Source: Jacaranda mimosifolia
Taxonomy: Eukaryota > Streptophyta > Magnoliopsida > Lamiales > Bignoniaceae
Length of the DNA: 64,000 bases
Assembly: GCA_018894105.1 (NCBI GenBank)
Contig: CM032117.1
Location: forward strand, 27,632,501 to 27,696,500
Direction: 5' to 3'
Shown here: piece after piece, positions 37,231 through 49,700 of the stretch
Layout: every line of letters starts with the position of its first letter
How positions within the stretch are numbered: position 1 is the stretch's first letter
Made by a program: the position numbers and the translations under genes
The notes under the pieces: model-generated
Told to the model about the DNA's origin: nothing
Databases searched by the model: none
The model's input: only the letters and a program-made list of their open reading frames with translations

Positions 37231-37550
37231 AAAGTAAGGGTACTTGAAGGAATTTGTCACCAAAGAACATGAGGACCACAAAACCCTCAACGTCGGAGAC
37301 TGTCATACTATTTATGTAGACCCCTAAGCACATACCAAACCAAGGGAAGAGGCTAATAGAGCACATACAAGTTGTTCATCATTGGAGTCATCTCAGTAGT
37401 TTCTGGCCGACTTGCAGGAGGTAACTTAGTGAATGCCTATAAATTACTGGAGAGAGTTGGTTGCCAAATTCAAATCAACCCGCCAGGCCTATGCTCCAAG
37501 TCTATGACGTGTGCTCCCGACCTGACAAGATTTCATTTGAAGATTAAGAC

Positions 37551-37832
37551 TTGAAAATAGAAAGAGAAGAACACAACAATGCGTTCATAATTTCTGCCTC
37601 ATTAGCTAACTTTTTGATCAAGAAGATCTTGGTAGACTATAGAAGTTCCATGGATATTATCTTTTACAACATCTTCCTACAGTTGAAAATAGGCAACACT
37701 AAGCTTAAAAAAGCCAACATCCCTAAAGTAAGGTTAAGTCGAGAGATGGTTGAGGTGCTAGAAGAAATTTCTCTGTCTCTATTTTTAGGATCTTACACTC
37801 ACCGTTTGACTAAGATGGTGAATTTTTGGTAG
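37551..37832 (+). pseudogene. Protease remnant
   Basis: KILVDYRSSMDIIFYNIFLQL at about 37620-37690 corresponds to the (V/L)VDxGSSxDI block of Tat-type proteases; the Gly of the D-x-G triad is Arg here. The usual downstream linker is broken. Confidence 0.6.
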
Positions 37833-38169
37833 TAAAAGCACCTTGTGATATAGTGTCATTTTGGGGCACTGGACCCTCAACAACTTTCGCATGATGGCAT
37901 ACACGTACCATATGAAGATGAAGTTTCCTACCTTAAATAGTTTGAGAGAAGTAATAGGAGATCGAAGGATGGTAGAGAGTATTATGCTAATACTTTGAAG
38001 AAAGCCCGTTTGATGATCCATGATCACGAGGATTTGGTCATCTTTGATCTTATAAGTAAAGCACTATTTAACAAGTTTCCTGCGAAGAAATACTGATTTC
38101 TTTGCAAGGAGCATGATGGACCCGTGAGGCATTTTCTATTGAAGTTATAACCTATCACCTTTACATGTA

Positions 38170-39155
38170 GATCATGTTGCAAAACTAATGAAGTAAAAAT
38201 GAAAAAATTTCGGATTGGAGAGAAACCAGATTATCAAGGAAGAAGTCAACAAGCTTTTTGAGGCAGAGCATATTTGCCCACTCCAGTATCTGGAATGGTT
38301 GGGCAATCTCATGTTAATCAAACCTAATGGAAACTGGAGAATGCTCATACACTTCATATACCTTAACAGAACCTACCAAAGGATCATTTTTTTCTCCTTC
38401 AGATCGACACCTTAGTGGATTCCATAGTAAAACACAAGCTAATAAGCTTCCTTGATGCAGATCATGAGTATAAACAGATTAAGTTGGGCTTGAAGATCAA
38501 GAGCAGACGAGCTTTTCATAGCCCATTGAGTGTACTATTACGATATCGTGCCATTCGGTCTAAAGAATATTGGAGCTATGTGTCAATGGTTAGATTATCA
38601 TATGTTTAAAGGCAAGATTAGAGAAATTTAGAGGTTTATATAGATGACATGTTAGTACAAACCTACAAGTAGAAAGACCATCTCCAATACCTAGAAGAGA
38701 CACAACTTGAAACTAAAACCTGAAAAGTTCGCTTTTGGGGTGAGAGGCAAAAAATTCCTTAGATATATGGTATCCCAATGGGGGCTAGAAGCCCAACTTT
38801 GAAAAGATAAAAGAAGTACTAGAGATGTCCCTTTCATCCTGTATTAAAGAAGTCCAGAGATTAACATGATGTTTACTTTAAATTGCTTCATCTCAAAGTT
38901 TGTGGAGCGATGTTTACCTTTCTCCAAAATCTTTAGGAGGATAGAGTTTCAAGTAGATGAATAACTGAGATTCCAATTTCTAACACTCAGGGAGGACCTT
39001 ATTTCACCTTTACTACATAAAAAGCCCCCCGCAAGAGAACCATTGTTCATCTATTTAACGACCCTAATAATGGTTGTTAGAGCTATCCTAGTCAGGCAAC
39101 AAGAAAAAGTGCAACAACCTATATTATATGTCATCCCTATAGCTCCTTAAAAAAT
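38170..39155 (+). pseudogene. Reverse transcriptase and RNase H remnant
   Basis: IIKEEVNKLFEAEHICPLQYLEW near 38225 and NLMLIKPNGNWRMLI near 38310 are RT entry motifs. A broken YIDDMLVQ-like box lies at 38638-38662, followed by FGVRGKKFL and MVSQWGLEA near 38735-38790. An RNase H relic (LFIYLTTLIMVVRAILV) lies near 39045-39100. Stops and frameshifts throughout. Confidence 0.7.
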
Positions 39156-40886
39156 ATGTAAGAATGAGAAACCATGATACAAATATAATGCAATGATACC
39201 TATAAAAAAGAATGTAATGTAACGATAATAGGTATAAATACATATATACTAGTACAAAACAGATAAGAACATCAAATATAATGCCAAATAATTTAGTAGT
39301 CCTAAACTGCTTAAAGGTTATAATGAGCCTTAGGAGTATGTATAGTGCTTGAAAAACTACTCCAAGCAGATGAGAAAATTCTAACCATCATCCCTAACAT
39401 AGAAAAAAATGCTTCTTCTAACCCTTCCAAGATGAAGACACTCTTACAAGAACTAGATTTAGGAAAAAAAAAATGGAAGAGAGGCTCTTGCGGAATCTGC
39501 CTAACTATAAAGAGAGCATGAAAGCTATCAAGTATCAGGGGAAGGCCCATCTCAATAAAATGGTATTGAAACCCCATGAAATACATGAAAGAGTTTGGTG
39601 TGAGTTAACTTAAACACAATGCAAATCTATTAAGTGCCTCTACCAATATAAGATTCATAGGAATCGTGAATCCATTACTGAAATAGCTACTAAAAACCAT
39701 AAAATACCCCGAAAGTGGAAATACCATATAATCACATTGAGAAGGTAGCCTAAACGCGTATTCGTTAGATAGGAAGATCTTTGCAACATGAGCTCTCTAA
39801 GAGTCAACATAGAGTCTACCCCATTATCTCCCACCAAGTCTTCCTCAAAATCTAACTCCCCCTCAAACTTACTATTAGGACTCTCTTAAGCTCTTATAAC
39901 CTTTCTATTTGATTGCTCATCAAACTTCTCATTATCCTTAGACTCAAACTCTAACAATAACTCAACGACTAAGGCTCCCTAAGAAGTAATTGACGGCATA
40001 CAATGCAACATAACTTTGACAACACACAAATGTATCCTTGTGAACAACCCCCAAGATGGACTCTAAGGCAATCACCGCTAGTCCTCCAGAAATGCCGATG
40101 ACCTCAATGTACCATAAAAAACTCAAAAGTTTTATCTACAGCTGGTCAAGAATGAGCCATGGGCATGGGCAACTAGTAGTGGGCTAACGACCTCGGGTTA
40201 GCTGCACATGTAATAATGCCCAGACATCTAGCCGACCAAAGGTTGGCTATGAGCGTGCTAGCTGTGCAGCGTACATACAACTTGCAGTCACATGTAGGAG
40301 CACAACCAATGCCTTTTGGAGCTTACCAAAAGTTGGCTGCAAGCGCTCGACCTTTGCCTTACATAGTCGACCCCCCCACAAGGCAAGCAGAACCCCACGT
40401 ATCCGACCCCTGATCGGCTGTGGCTGTGCAACCCGTCGAACCCCAACTAGTCGATAGCACATTAGCCCTTCCTTCAACACCATTATCCCTCTCCCTCGAC
40501 CCTCTTTCGTATCTCACAATTCTAACCAACATGATGAAATTTTCAAATCCTAAATTAGGACCTTTCCCACCTAAAGAGTTAGGCAAAGTAAAGAAAGAGA
40601 TAAAAATGAAGCGGGAAGATGAAGGAATTTTTTTTTTCCAAAGGCAAGACAAAAGGAAGAAAAATAGACTTACTTCTTGAAGCCATCAAACAAAGAATGT
40701 GACTAAAGAAGGAAGAACAAGTCCTAGAACATCAATAAAGCAAATATAAATCCACAACAATTTATCATCATAAAAAAAATAATAAAATAAATAAATAAAT
40801 AAAATTCAACTATCAAAAATAGTAACAATATTTACTCATGTTTGGACCTAAAAATAAAACCTTCATCTAGGAGTTTGGTGACTACA
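39156..40886. other. Unrecognised interior of the eroded element
   Basis: About 1.7 kb where integrase would be expected but none is seen. The part 40190-40500 is less AT-rich than its surroundings and can be read on both strands as proline-rich peptides (for example 40420-40680), with no recognised domain. Near 40785-40802 is a short AAAT repeat. Confidence 0.4.
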
Positions 40887-41181
40887 TGATATCGTAAAAA
40901 TATGTCCTAAGGACAATTTGGTAAAATTACAATTAAAATACAATAGAACCTAAAACAATTGATCATTGCACACAATACAATTGGGGTCGGAGCTCTAATG
41001 GACCTAAAACATACCTTCATAAATAAAGGTATAAGTGACTAAGAGAGATCATCTTTTGCACACTCACCGAACAAATACTTTGGAAGCATGTGTATTCAAG
41101 AATTAAAGGCCTACAACTTCAAGTACCCAACAATGAATTATCCAAAAAATACCCTTGAAAACTAGTTTAGACAAGAACACA
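40887..41181 (+). repeat. 3' LTR of the eroded element (approximate)
   Basis: Pairs with 35581-35872; clearly diverged by eye, consistent with great age. Confidence 0.65.
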
Positions 41182-41633
41182 TGATATACGATTTTGATAC
41201 CATATAAGAATAATTTAATAGTAATTGCATTTTCTAGTTTCACTTAGTTGCTAGAAATTTGAATGGGCTTGTGTGCCAATAAATTTAATGAATCACATAC
41301 AATGAAATAATTAAATTAATAATTTTAACATCCTATAAAATTAAAGTTAAAAATTATTTGTGTGCTATTCAACCTAAGTACACATAATTTAAATTGGTTT
41401 TCTCCCCCCAATGGGGCCAAATAAGAGGCAGAGGGAATCAAAATATCACTACATTAAACTTGATTTACTTAAATATTATATTTTTTATTTTTTAATCAAA
41501 ATTTTCTTGCCCCTCTAACTTAAAGATGCATCTATCTTGAAAAACTATATATAGTATGATTCTAGCCAAGGACAATAGGTAGTTTATACAATCGCATCTT
41601 TTTGTACTTTAACTCAAAGATAAGAAATTGACT
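41182..41633. other. Short intergenic stretch, nothing recognised
   Basis: About 450 bp of AT-rich sequence between two LTR elements. Confidence 0.5.
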
Positions 41634-41638
41634 ATCAC

Positions 41639-42378
41639 TGTAAGCGCAACTTTTTTGTCTGCAATAAATAAAATTATAAGACAAAAAAAATCTAAACACA
41701 TAAAATAAAATTTAAATCTATCAATTGTGGATTCAATCTCTTATCTAATCCTCTGATTCCTTCCAAATATGATATTGAAATTTGATGAGCTCCGTGATAA
41801 ATGACTTGAACACTGTGGGTCTCCTTGAATTTGATTTGAAATAATGCTAATTCGAGGGCTTCACACTTTAATATCGAATCAAACACCAAAATATATGTGC
41901 TCCACGAAGAACGCCTTGAACACCGTGGATCTTCTTGAATTGCTTGAAGGAATTGCTGGACTACTTCAAAGTTTCTCTCACTTGTTAGGATTTGTGTTGT
42001 GTTGTTGTATGGAATGAGCTTTGATTGCCCCTTTATATAGATGCTTGATGGGAGACTTCTAGATTGACTTGAACTTCTTTGATGGTTATCTCTTCGATAA
42101 GATAATATCAAATATCAAGAGATAATATCAAATATCATGAGATAATATCAAATATCTTCGATTTGATTGGTCCATAGACATAGACACTTCATCTTTGACA
42201 CTTGTCAATATTTGATTTTAGTACAAAATAAATACTTTAGTATTAATTAAAATTAACTATTTCTCTTTTGGAATCAAATTTAATAAATTTCAAGAAATAA
42301 ATAGAAAATTTAAATTAATATATAGTATATTATTTTACATGTGTCACTTCTCCATTGGCTAAAATTAATATGTCTACA
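41639..42378 (-). repeat. 3' LTR of the gag-only element (740 bp)
   Basis: Matches 44735-45560 along its length but is 86 bp shorter, because it has one fewer copy of an internal repeat of about 110 bp. It has three copies of a roughly 19-bp unit (gataatatcaaatatc) at about 42102-42160, against two in the other LTR. Confidence 0.88.
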
Positions 42379-43029
42379 AATGCCCCTACTTCAAAGTTTG
42401 GTGAAAGATGTGTCAATCATCTGTGAAAGAGGCAAAACTTAGGGTAATTGAGAATTTTTTTTACTTCATTTTTTTCACATACGTTTGTGGCAAGAACATC
42501 CACCAAGCATTCCTCGGGCTATATTGCCATCAGGAATTATAATCTCTTTATAGGATCTTCATGAACTTTTTGGATTGCCAATACATGGAGATTTTTATGA
42601 TGGGATCCTCCCATCTGCCTATGTACCCAATAAAAGGATCAAGTCATAACACCATTCAAAGTAAACATGCTTTTGAAGGGATGCCTTACACATTTTATAA
42701 TCATGCGGGCCAGGAGTAATTAACATGTAGTTTAAACTTGTACATCAAGGATCATATTTAACTTGAGTAGACATTTAGACTTATGTCAAGGAGTCCACTT
42801 GAATTTGATTGACAATTTATACTCTTGTCAAGGAGTTTACTTTAATTTGACTTAATAGAAAGTTTATACTCTTATCAAGGAGTATATAGGGAGAGTTTAA
42901 CTTAAAATTTTAGATAGTTTATACTTGTATCTAGGAGCATTATTGATAGTTTAAGCTCTTATCAATGAGCATATGGAGATACTCTAATTTGAGAAATTTA
43001 GATAGTTTATGCTCGTTTCTAGAAGCATT

Positions 43030-43420
43030 ATTGAGCCTTGGATTTCAAAATTTGGAGACTTGAATCTTGAATTTAAGGACTTGGAGAGTTGAGTCACAGA
43101 TGTAAAGATTTGGAGACTTAAATCTTGAATTTGAAGACTTGAAGACTTGAGCTTTAGATTTGGAGATTTGGAGACTTGAGCTTTAGATTTGGAGATTTGG
43201 AGACTTGTGCTTTAGATTTGGAGATTTGGAGCCTTGAGTCTTAAACTTGAAGACTTGGAGACTTGAGTTGTAGATTTGGGGACTCGGAGACTTAAGATTT
43301 AGATTTGAAAGTTTGGAGACTAGGGTCTTGTATTTTGAAAAGTTGGAGATTTGAGTATTGAATTTGAAAACTTGGATACTTGAGTTCTGAACTTGAAGAC
43401 TTGAGAATTTTAGATAGTTT
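43030..43420. repeat. Minisatellite-like region, 29-bp core unit
   Basis: Perfect to near-perfect units at 43141-43169, 43170-43198 and 43199-43227 (ggagacttgagctttagatt plus tggagattt) sit within about 400 bp of degenerate gagacttga/atttggag repeats. Its open frame on the - strand (43183-43440) is a by-product of the repeat. Confidence 0.85.
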
Positions 43421-43559
43421 ATGCTCTTATCTGGGAACATTATTAACAGTTTAAGCTCTTACAAAAAGCATTTGTAATTTGAAGGTGAAAATTAATTGCC
43501 CTCAATATCTTCATCATCATTGCCACCACTTGAATCTTCTTATGCGTCAAAATTCATAT

Positions 43560-44680
43560 TCATTTCAATATTATGCGCACGAGTTGTCAAATCTTCAAAA
43601 TTTTTTGGTTTGATTCCTTAAAGTATGTAGCCAAGACTCTAATGCATTCCTTGAATACCTATCTCAACTACTGAAGCCTCCGACAATTGATCTTTGTAGG
43701 TAAGGCTCAAATTTCACCAGTGATTGATGTAGTCAATAACAAGTTCTTCTTTCCACTGGCTAAAGTTGGTAAGTTTAATCATACTGACTTCCCTTTGAGT
43801 GCTATAGAAGTGATTGAGGAACTTTTGTCCCAGTTGCCTCCAATTATCGATGGAGCCTGCCTCTAAGTTAGTATACCAATCAAAAACATTACCCTTTAAT
43901 GATCAAACAAATTACTTGACTAGATGATCTCCATATGTCTTAGCTTTATTACAAGTCTTAATGAAATGAGCCACATGCTGCTTTGGGTTGCCCTTGCCAT
44001 CGAATTACTGAAACTTTGGGGGCTGGTAACCGATCGACATCTTCAAGTTATCAATCCTTTGAGTATATAGCTTGGAGTAAGTTATATATGACTTAGAAAT
44101 TCCATTAAGTTTGTCTTTGATAGTCTCCATGATAAACTTCTTCAATAGGTTAATGGGAATTAGTCTATCACTGGAAACTTGTACTTCTTTATTTGCCGTC
44201 TTTTTATTTTCGGTTGACTATTTCTTTGTGGATGCATTCATCCTAAGCCTAAATTTGTTTCTCCATTTTCTAGCTGGCATCAAGATTGTCCACTTTGCTT
44301 ATCAATTTGGAGATTTGAAAGTTTTACTTTTGGACATACTTTGTGAGTCCTTCAATGGCCCTCGTCAAATTTGTAATTTGTTTGTCTAAAGTTGTAGCAC
44401 TTGTAACTAACATTGTTGCCATGCTCGAGGAATTTGATGTTGAGTGGGAAATGGATGTTGCAGATTCTTCCTTTGAGTTTCCACCATCTTCATTCATATC
44501 AATAAAATATGGCAACACTTTTTCCATAGCAAATGAAGGAGCCACCTCCAAAGATGATAGTAACTTCTTGGACATACTTCTTGTAATGATGCCAATACTT
44601 TTTGCTCCAGCACTTGAGGAATTTGAGGTAGTAATTTTCAATGCAACAGTCTTCTTGGTGGCCATTTGATACTTCAATTT
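43560..44680 (-). pseudogene. gag of the non-autonomous gypsy-like element
   Basis: The N-terminal frame 44677-44324 (MATKKTVALK..., ending TTLDKQITNLTRAIEGLTKYVQK) is the usual start of this gag type. Further on, about 43880-43560, the - strand reads NWRQLGQKFLNHFY, MIKLTNFSQWKEELVIDYINHW and KDQLSEASVVEIGIQGMH, the capsid core of plant gypsy gag. Frames change between the two parts and a stop follows IDYINHW. Gag could in principle package the RNA; this copy is broken. Confidence 0.78.
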
Positions 44681-44734
44681 TAATGAAGAAAAGAGATGAG
44701 AGGTAGAGATGGTCCCGCTGGGTGTGCCAAAACT

Positions 44735-45560
44735 TATAAGCGTAAATTTTTTTGTTTGCTATAAATAAAATTACAAGACACAAAAAATCATACAAATAAA
44801 ATAAAATTGAAACTTATCAATTGTGGACCTAATTTCTAATCTAATTCTTTCCAAATATGATCTTGAAATTTGACGAGTTCTGTGATGAATACCTTGAACG
44901 CCGTGGATCTCTTTGAATTTGATTTGAAATAACGTCAATTTGAGGGCTTTGCACTTTAATCTCGAACCAAATACCAAAATATATGAGCTTCATGAAGAAC
45001 GCCTTGAACGCTGTGGATCTCCTTGAATTTGATTTGAAGAGAATAATGTAAATTTGAGGGTTTCGCACCTTAATACTAAATGAAATGCCAAAATATATAA
45101 GCTCCACGAAGAATGCCTTGAATGCCGTGGATCTCCTTAAACTTGTTTGATAGAATTGTTGAACTCCTTCAAGCTTATCCCACTTGCTAGGACTTGTGTT
45201 GTTTGTGGAAAGAGCTTTTATCACCCTTTTTAGATATATAGATGCCTGATGGGAGACTTTTAGATTAACTTGAACTTCTTTGATGATTATCTCTTCGATA
45301 AGATAATATCAAATATCAAGAGATAATATCAAATATCTTTAATTTAATTGGTCCATCGATATAGACACTTCATCTTTGACACTTGTTAATATTTGATTTG
45401 AGCATAAAATAAATACTAGAGTATTAATTAAAATTAACTATTTATCTTTTTGGAATCAAATTTAATAAATTTCAAGTAATAAATAGAAATTTTAAATTAA
45501 TACTTAGCATATTATTTTACATGTGCCACTTCTCCATTGACTAAAATTAATATGTCTACA
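44735..45560 (-). repeat. 5' LTR of the gag-only element (826 bp)
   Basis: Carries three copies (near 44892, 45002 and 45115) of a 110-113-bp repeat around the phrase ccttgaacgccgtggatct; the partner LTR has two. Confidence 0.88.
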
Positions 45561-45648
45561 ATCACATTATGTAAATTCAAAATAATCCAAATATTATCTT
45601 TGTGTCTTTAATTTCTTTTATTAAATTTGTCTTCAATCAATCATCTTA

Positions 45649-45687
<39 letters not shown>

Positions 45688-45728
45688 CACACACGCACAC
45701 ACATACACACACACACGCACACACACAT
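45649..45728. repeat. Compound (TC)n(AT)n(AC)n microsatellite
   Basis: TC units at 45649-45670, AT at 45671-45686, and AC with occasional GC or AT at 45687-45728. It abuts the MULE insertion site. Confidence 0.92.
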
Positions 45729-45733
45729 ATTTT

Positions 45734-45820
45734 GAGTTAATTACCCAGACCCCTCTGAAATTTGGCTTATTTACAATAGGTTCCAAAGGTTTTAGGAAAT
45801 TACAAAGCCCCCCCTAGAGC
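45734..45820 (+). repeat. Left TIR of the MULE
   Basis: Aligned by eye to the reverse complement of 55735-55821. Starts GAGTTAATTACCCAGACCCC. Confidence 0.75.
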
Positions 45821-45899
45821 TAACGGATATCTGTTAAGTTGGATAATTTTAGTGAAATATCTATCTTACACTTGCTAGAAAATAAAAAAAAATAGGAAA

Positions 45900-46602
45900 A
45901 ATTGGCCAAAGATTGAAATGACCCACCCTTATATGTGAAAATGACTGAAAGGCCTTAGTATTGGCGGTAAAGAAGAGAGGAAGACGATTCTCATTCTTTT
46001 CATTTTCATTGAAAAGAAAGAAAAATTTCTCAAAATTCCACAAAATTGTTGGCCTACATTCCCAAAACCCATCTTTTTCTCAAACCCACCATTCTCCTCT
46101 CTATTTTGGACGTCGATTGACAGCCATTAGAGTTCACTTTTAAGGGAAAAGTTTCAAAAATACTAGGATTTGCAACTTTGATAAAGGTATGCTTTTTTCT
46201 TCCAAAATGTGTTATTTTTGTTAGATCTTGTTATTAGGTTATATATTTCTTTGGAATATGTCAAAAAATACCATTTTTTTTCATTTTTTTTATTGTAATG
46301 TATGGATTTTTTTTTCTATTTTTTTGTGGGTTTTCTATTTTTTTTTTCCACAAAAAATGAACTTGAATTGGTATTTTAAATGTGATTTAGTCCAGGCATG
46401 ATGATAGATTTGAGTTTTTTGAAGAATGGTGTGGTAAAACTAATGTTACTGGACTGATTTTGGCTATAACAGAATGTTGGACTATTCTGTTTATTATGGA
46501 AAATCAGATGTCATTATATTATAAATATAAAAAACTAGAAGGGATAAATGTAATATTTTACTAATTGTAGTAATTTGTGTTTTTCAATTTTTTTTGTTAC
46601 AG
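45900..46602 (+). other. MULE 5' leader with an intron
   Basis: A possible donor (aaag|gtatgc at 46187) and an acceptor (gttacag ending 46602) frame a T-rich intron before the first recognisable coding exon. The frame 45961-46143 is not conserved and may be leader. Confidence 0.45.
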
Positions 46603-46717
46603 ATGTGGGTTCTGGAACTTTTGACCTTGTTGTGCATGTGTTTCACTCCACTTACAAGATTGAAAATGTAGATCCTGAAGCATACACTTATGAAAAATTG
46701 ATTGGTAATATGGAGGC
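46603..46717 (+). pseudogene. MULE transposase, first N-terminal coding part
   Basis: FDLVVHVFHSTYKIENVDPE then YTYEKLIGNME matches the start of plant MuDR-type transposases. It is cut at 46717 by the hAT-like insertion and resumes in the same frame at 50744. Confidence 0.7.
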
Positions 46718-49700
46718 TAGGGGTGTTCATTTAGTACAAACCAAACAAAAAATTCGGTACACCAAATTAGTGTACCGAATACCAAAATGAATTGTTTGGT
46801 TTGGTTCAGTAAAAACCGATTTTTTTTTCTAGTTCGGTTCGGATAAAAACTGATATATCGAATTTTCTAACTTTTAAGCAAAAAAAAAAAAGAAAAAGAA
46901 AAAAATGACCTTAAGAGATAGTTTAATACCACAAACAAATTTGTAAGTTACTATAATTAGTAGTGATAACACAACAAAATAACAAATATGTAACACCCCA
47001 AATTATAGAAATAAATGGAAATCGGAAGGATTTAAAATTTAAATTGTAGCATAGATTAAAGGATTAATTAATTAAAATATCTAGGAAGGATTAATAATAA
47101 AATACTTTGAATTAGGCTTTAATTAAATAAAATTTAAATTAAAATAGGCCTTAGTAGAGTTAGGAAAACTGGAAGGGCTAGAAATTAATTTCATTGGACC
47201 TAATTGATAGAAATTTAAAAGTTGAGGGGATCAAAAAGCAAGAAATCGAAGCATGGGGGCTGGAACAAAAATTTGGGGGTTTTGTGTAAGGCGGTCAAAA
47301 CTTGGAGGGGCAAAGTGAAAGCGGTGGAAACTTTGGGGCGGCCGGTGTAATTAGGGGAAATTTAGTTTATATATATATTGAGGACTAAACTTTTCCAAAT
47401 TCTCAAAAATAGACCCAGAGCTTCCAACATTCGGCTTAAATCTGTTTCACCCCGAAATTGAATTCTAGTCCGATACCTTTGTTCTTTACCTCACCACGAA
47501 CATAACCATACCAAGTTTTAATGAAAATGATCAAGGAAAATGGATAACCCAGTGGCCGATGGAGGAAAGTGGTCGGTGGTGACGAGGTGTGGATGTTTAC
47601 GAGTTGAAGCTTAGAGATATTAGGTCAGTTGTGTAGAGCTTAGTAGGGGGAGCATTTTGGTAGCTTTGGTTTGAAGAGTAGTAGCTTAAGGATGGAGAAT
47701 TTTGGAGGAGAAGCCGCGGCGGCGAGTGGTGGTGCAGCCACTATTTTTAGGGAAATTAATCGGCAAGGAGGTTGAGTTGAAAGAAATTAAGTTGGGGGTT
47801 TGGTTGGGCGCAGTGAGGCGCATCTCTGGGTGGTGGTAGTTGAGCTCCGACGATGATTAATGGTGGCGCTCCAGCAGCCCATGTATAGAAATTTTGATTC
47901 TTCGTTTTGAATGTGTTTAGGCGGGAATTGAACCTTGAATTGGACTTTAGCTAGTCTAATTGGGTAAATTTCATTTTTTATCGAATTAATTTACCTTAAA
48001 TTGATTTAAATTTAAACTTAAATTAATTTGAGCATGGATTTAGAGCTTAAGTTGACTGATATATGGATGTGATTTTGATTTCTAGACGTTTGATTGTGGA
48101 CCTAAGTATGGATTTGGTTGGGATGAATCTAAGCAACTAAATTAGATTAAATGACTGCTATTGAGAAAACTAAAGTTAAAGTGCCAATTTCAAGAATTAA
48201 ATTGTGTAAATGAAGTAAATTAAATATATTGATGCCAGGGGCTAAGAGAGTGCCATTTGTAGCCACATAAAGGTAGCCTCGTTCCTAATGAGTCAACTGT
48301 TTGTTAATAGGAGATATGGAGACCTCCTTAGGAACGAAAACATATTATGATTTAATAAAAACATATCATAATTTAATAAAAGCAATGTAATACTATTAAA
48401 AATCAGCTTCTAATATTGCGTCTAACGAAATTAAGTGAGGAGAGCACGGGTATCACTGGTGACCAGGAGGATGTTATTTGATGAGGACTATCAAGTGAGT
48501 TTATATTAGCTTTCATTGCTGGGAGAAGAACATATGCAATTGCTGTACATCCCAATTGTTTGATTCTGATTGCGTTGAGACCCAATTGTTGTTGTTAGCT
48601 CTATGATACTCACTGATCCTTGGGCAACATTTGACAATATGCTAGAACTGTTCAGTGTCGTTGATTCTTGGGTCATTTGTGATCAAACCCAGTATGAATC
48701 TTATCTCATACATGTATGTTGATAGATATATCCCCATCATTTACTCCTGGACTGCTTGTAAGCAACTGTTCACTTATGATATACCATTTCTTGATTCTGG
48801 TGATACTCTTGATAGTTTATGTCATTTCTCTCTCATGATTCCTGAATTGTACCTACTTAAGTTTTGAGTGTGTACACGAGTTTTGAGAAATCAAACTATT
48901 CATGAAAGTAGTACTCCGTATTGCACCTTCTCACTGAGCACTTTTGTTGATATTAATTTATAGCACTTCAACTGAAATTGGCGATTGTGTTGAAGAAGCT
49001 GAAAATGATTTCAAAATATCGCCATGCCATTTAGATAACCAGTCTATTGCTGAAATTGTTTATGTGTTCCTTAACATGGCGACTTGATGTATTATTTACA
49101 TTGCTGTTGGACACCATACATGATATGGATGAATATAACTGCTATGATTGATACCTTTGGGGGTGGGCCTTGGGATTGGCTGTGGGTGGACCAAGCGGAA
49201 CGGACCGACGACGACCAACCTTCAGCCGATACCCTACTGAATACATCTGGCTCTGTAGTTAGTTGGAGATAGCTGGCTATAGGGGGAATGAGGCATGTAG
49301 CTAGCCATGCCTACTAGTTATAGTACATGATCCGAGCCGATCACTCGGGACAGGAGGAATAAGGATTTTCATATTTTTGAAAGTATAGTGACAAGGTAGG
49401 AGAACTGCCAACAACTCATTACTGAAAATGTTTATTGACTGATAATCTTTTTTTCTTTTCTTAGCGTCTTTCCGTATCATTAGTTACTTGCGCTCAATAT
49501 GTATTTCACATCCTTGCAAACACCAAGAAATCTTCATTTATTACATCTTTACTCACTTTTTGTGCCTCTATGTACTGTGTTCAACACTTCATTATTAACT
49601 CACTAAGTCATTTGGGCTTATGGCTTGTATTGTTTATTTTGTTCTTTTCCCATATAAAGCGTGAGGGTTTGACCAGGATAGGCACGACCGTACATATTGT

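Larger units (their letters stand above)
35581..41181 (+). mobile_element. Old, eroded Tat-like Ty3/gypsy element
   Basis: Related flanking segments at 35581-35872 and 40887-41181 (shared words caaggacaatttg, gactaagagagatc, gtattcaagaatta, caacttcaagta) look like LTRs of about 295 bp. After the first comes aattttggcgctatttgtaggaaa, the Tat-type internal start. gag, protease, RT and RNase H remnants follow in order up to about 39155; integrase is not recognisable. A TSD was not found. LTR ends are approximate. Confidence 0.75.
41639..45560 (-). mobile_element. Non-autonomous gag-only Ty3/gypsy-like element
   Basis: LTRs at 41639-42378 and 44735-45560, with ends TGTAGACA...CGCTTACA on the - strand, are flanked by the perfect TSD ATCAC (41634-41638, 45561-45565). 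On the - strand the 5' LTR (right) is followed by agttttggcacacccagc, a gypsy-type internal start. gag lies next, then a 1.2-kb repetitive non-coding region, then the 3' LTR. No protease, RT or integrase is present; the element must have moved using another element's enzymes. Confidence 0.88.

Noticed and set aside
43183..43440. Frame of repeated Ser/Lys/Asn motifs on the - strand
   Set aside because: Direct product of the minisatellite in the gag-only element.
44343..44669. 108-residue frame on the + strand
   Set aside because: Complement of the gag N-terminus, whose - strand reading has family motifs.
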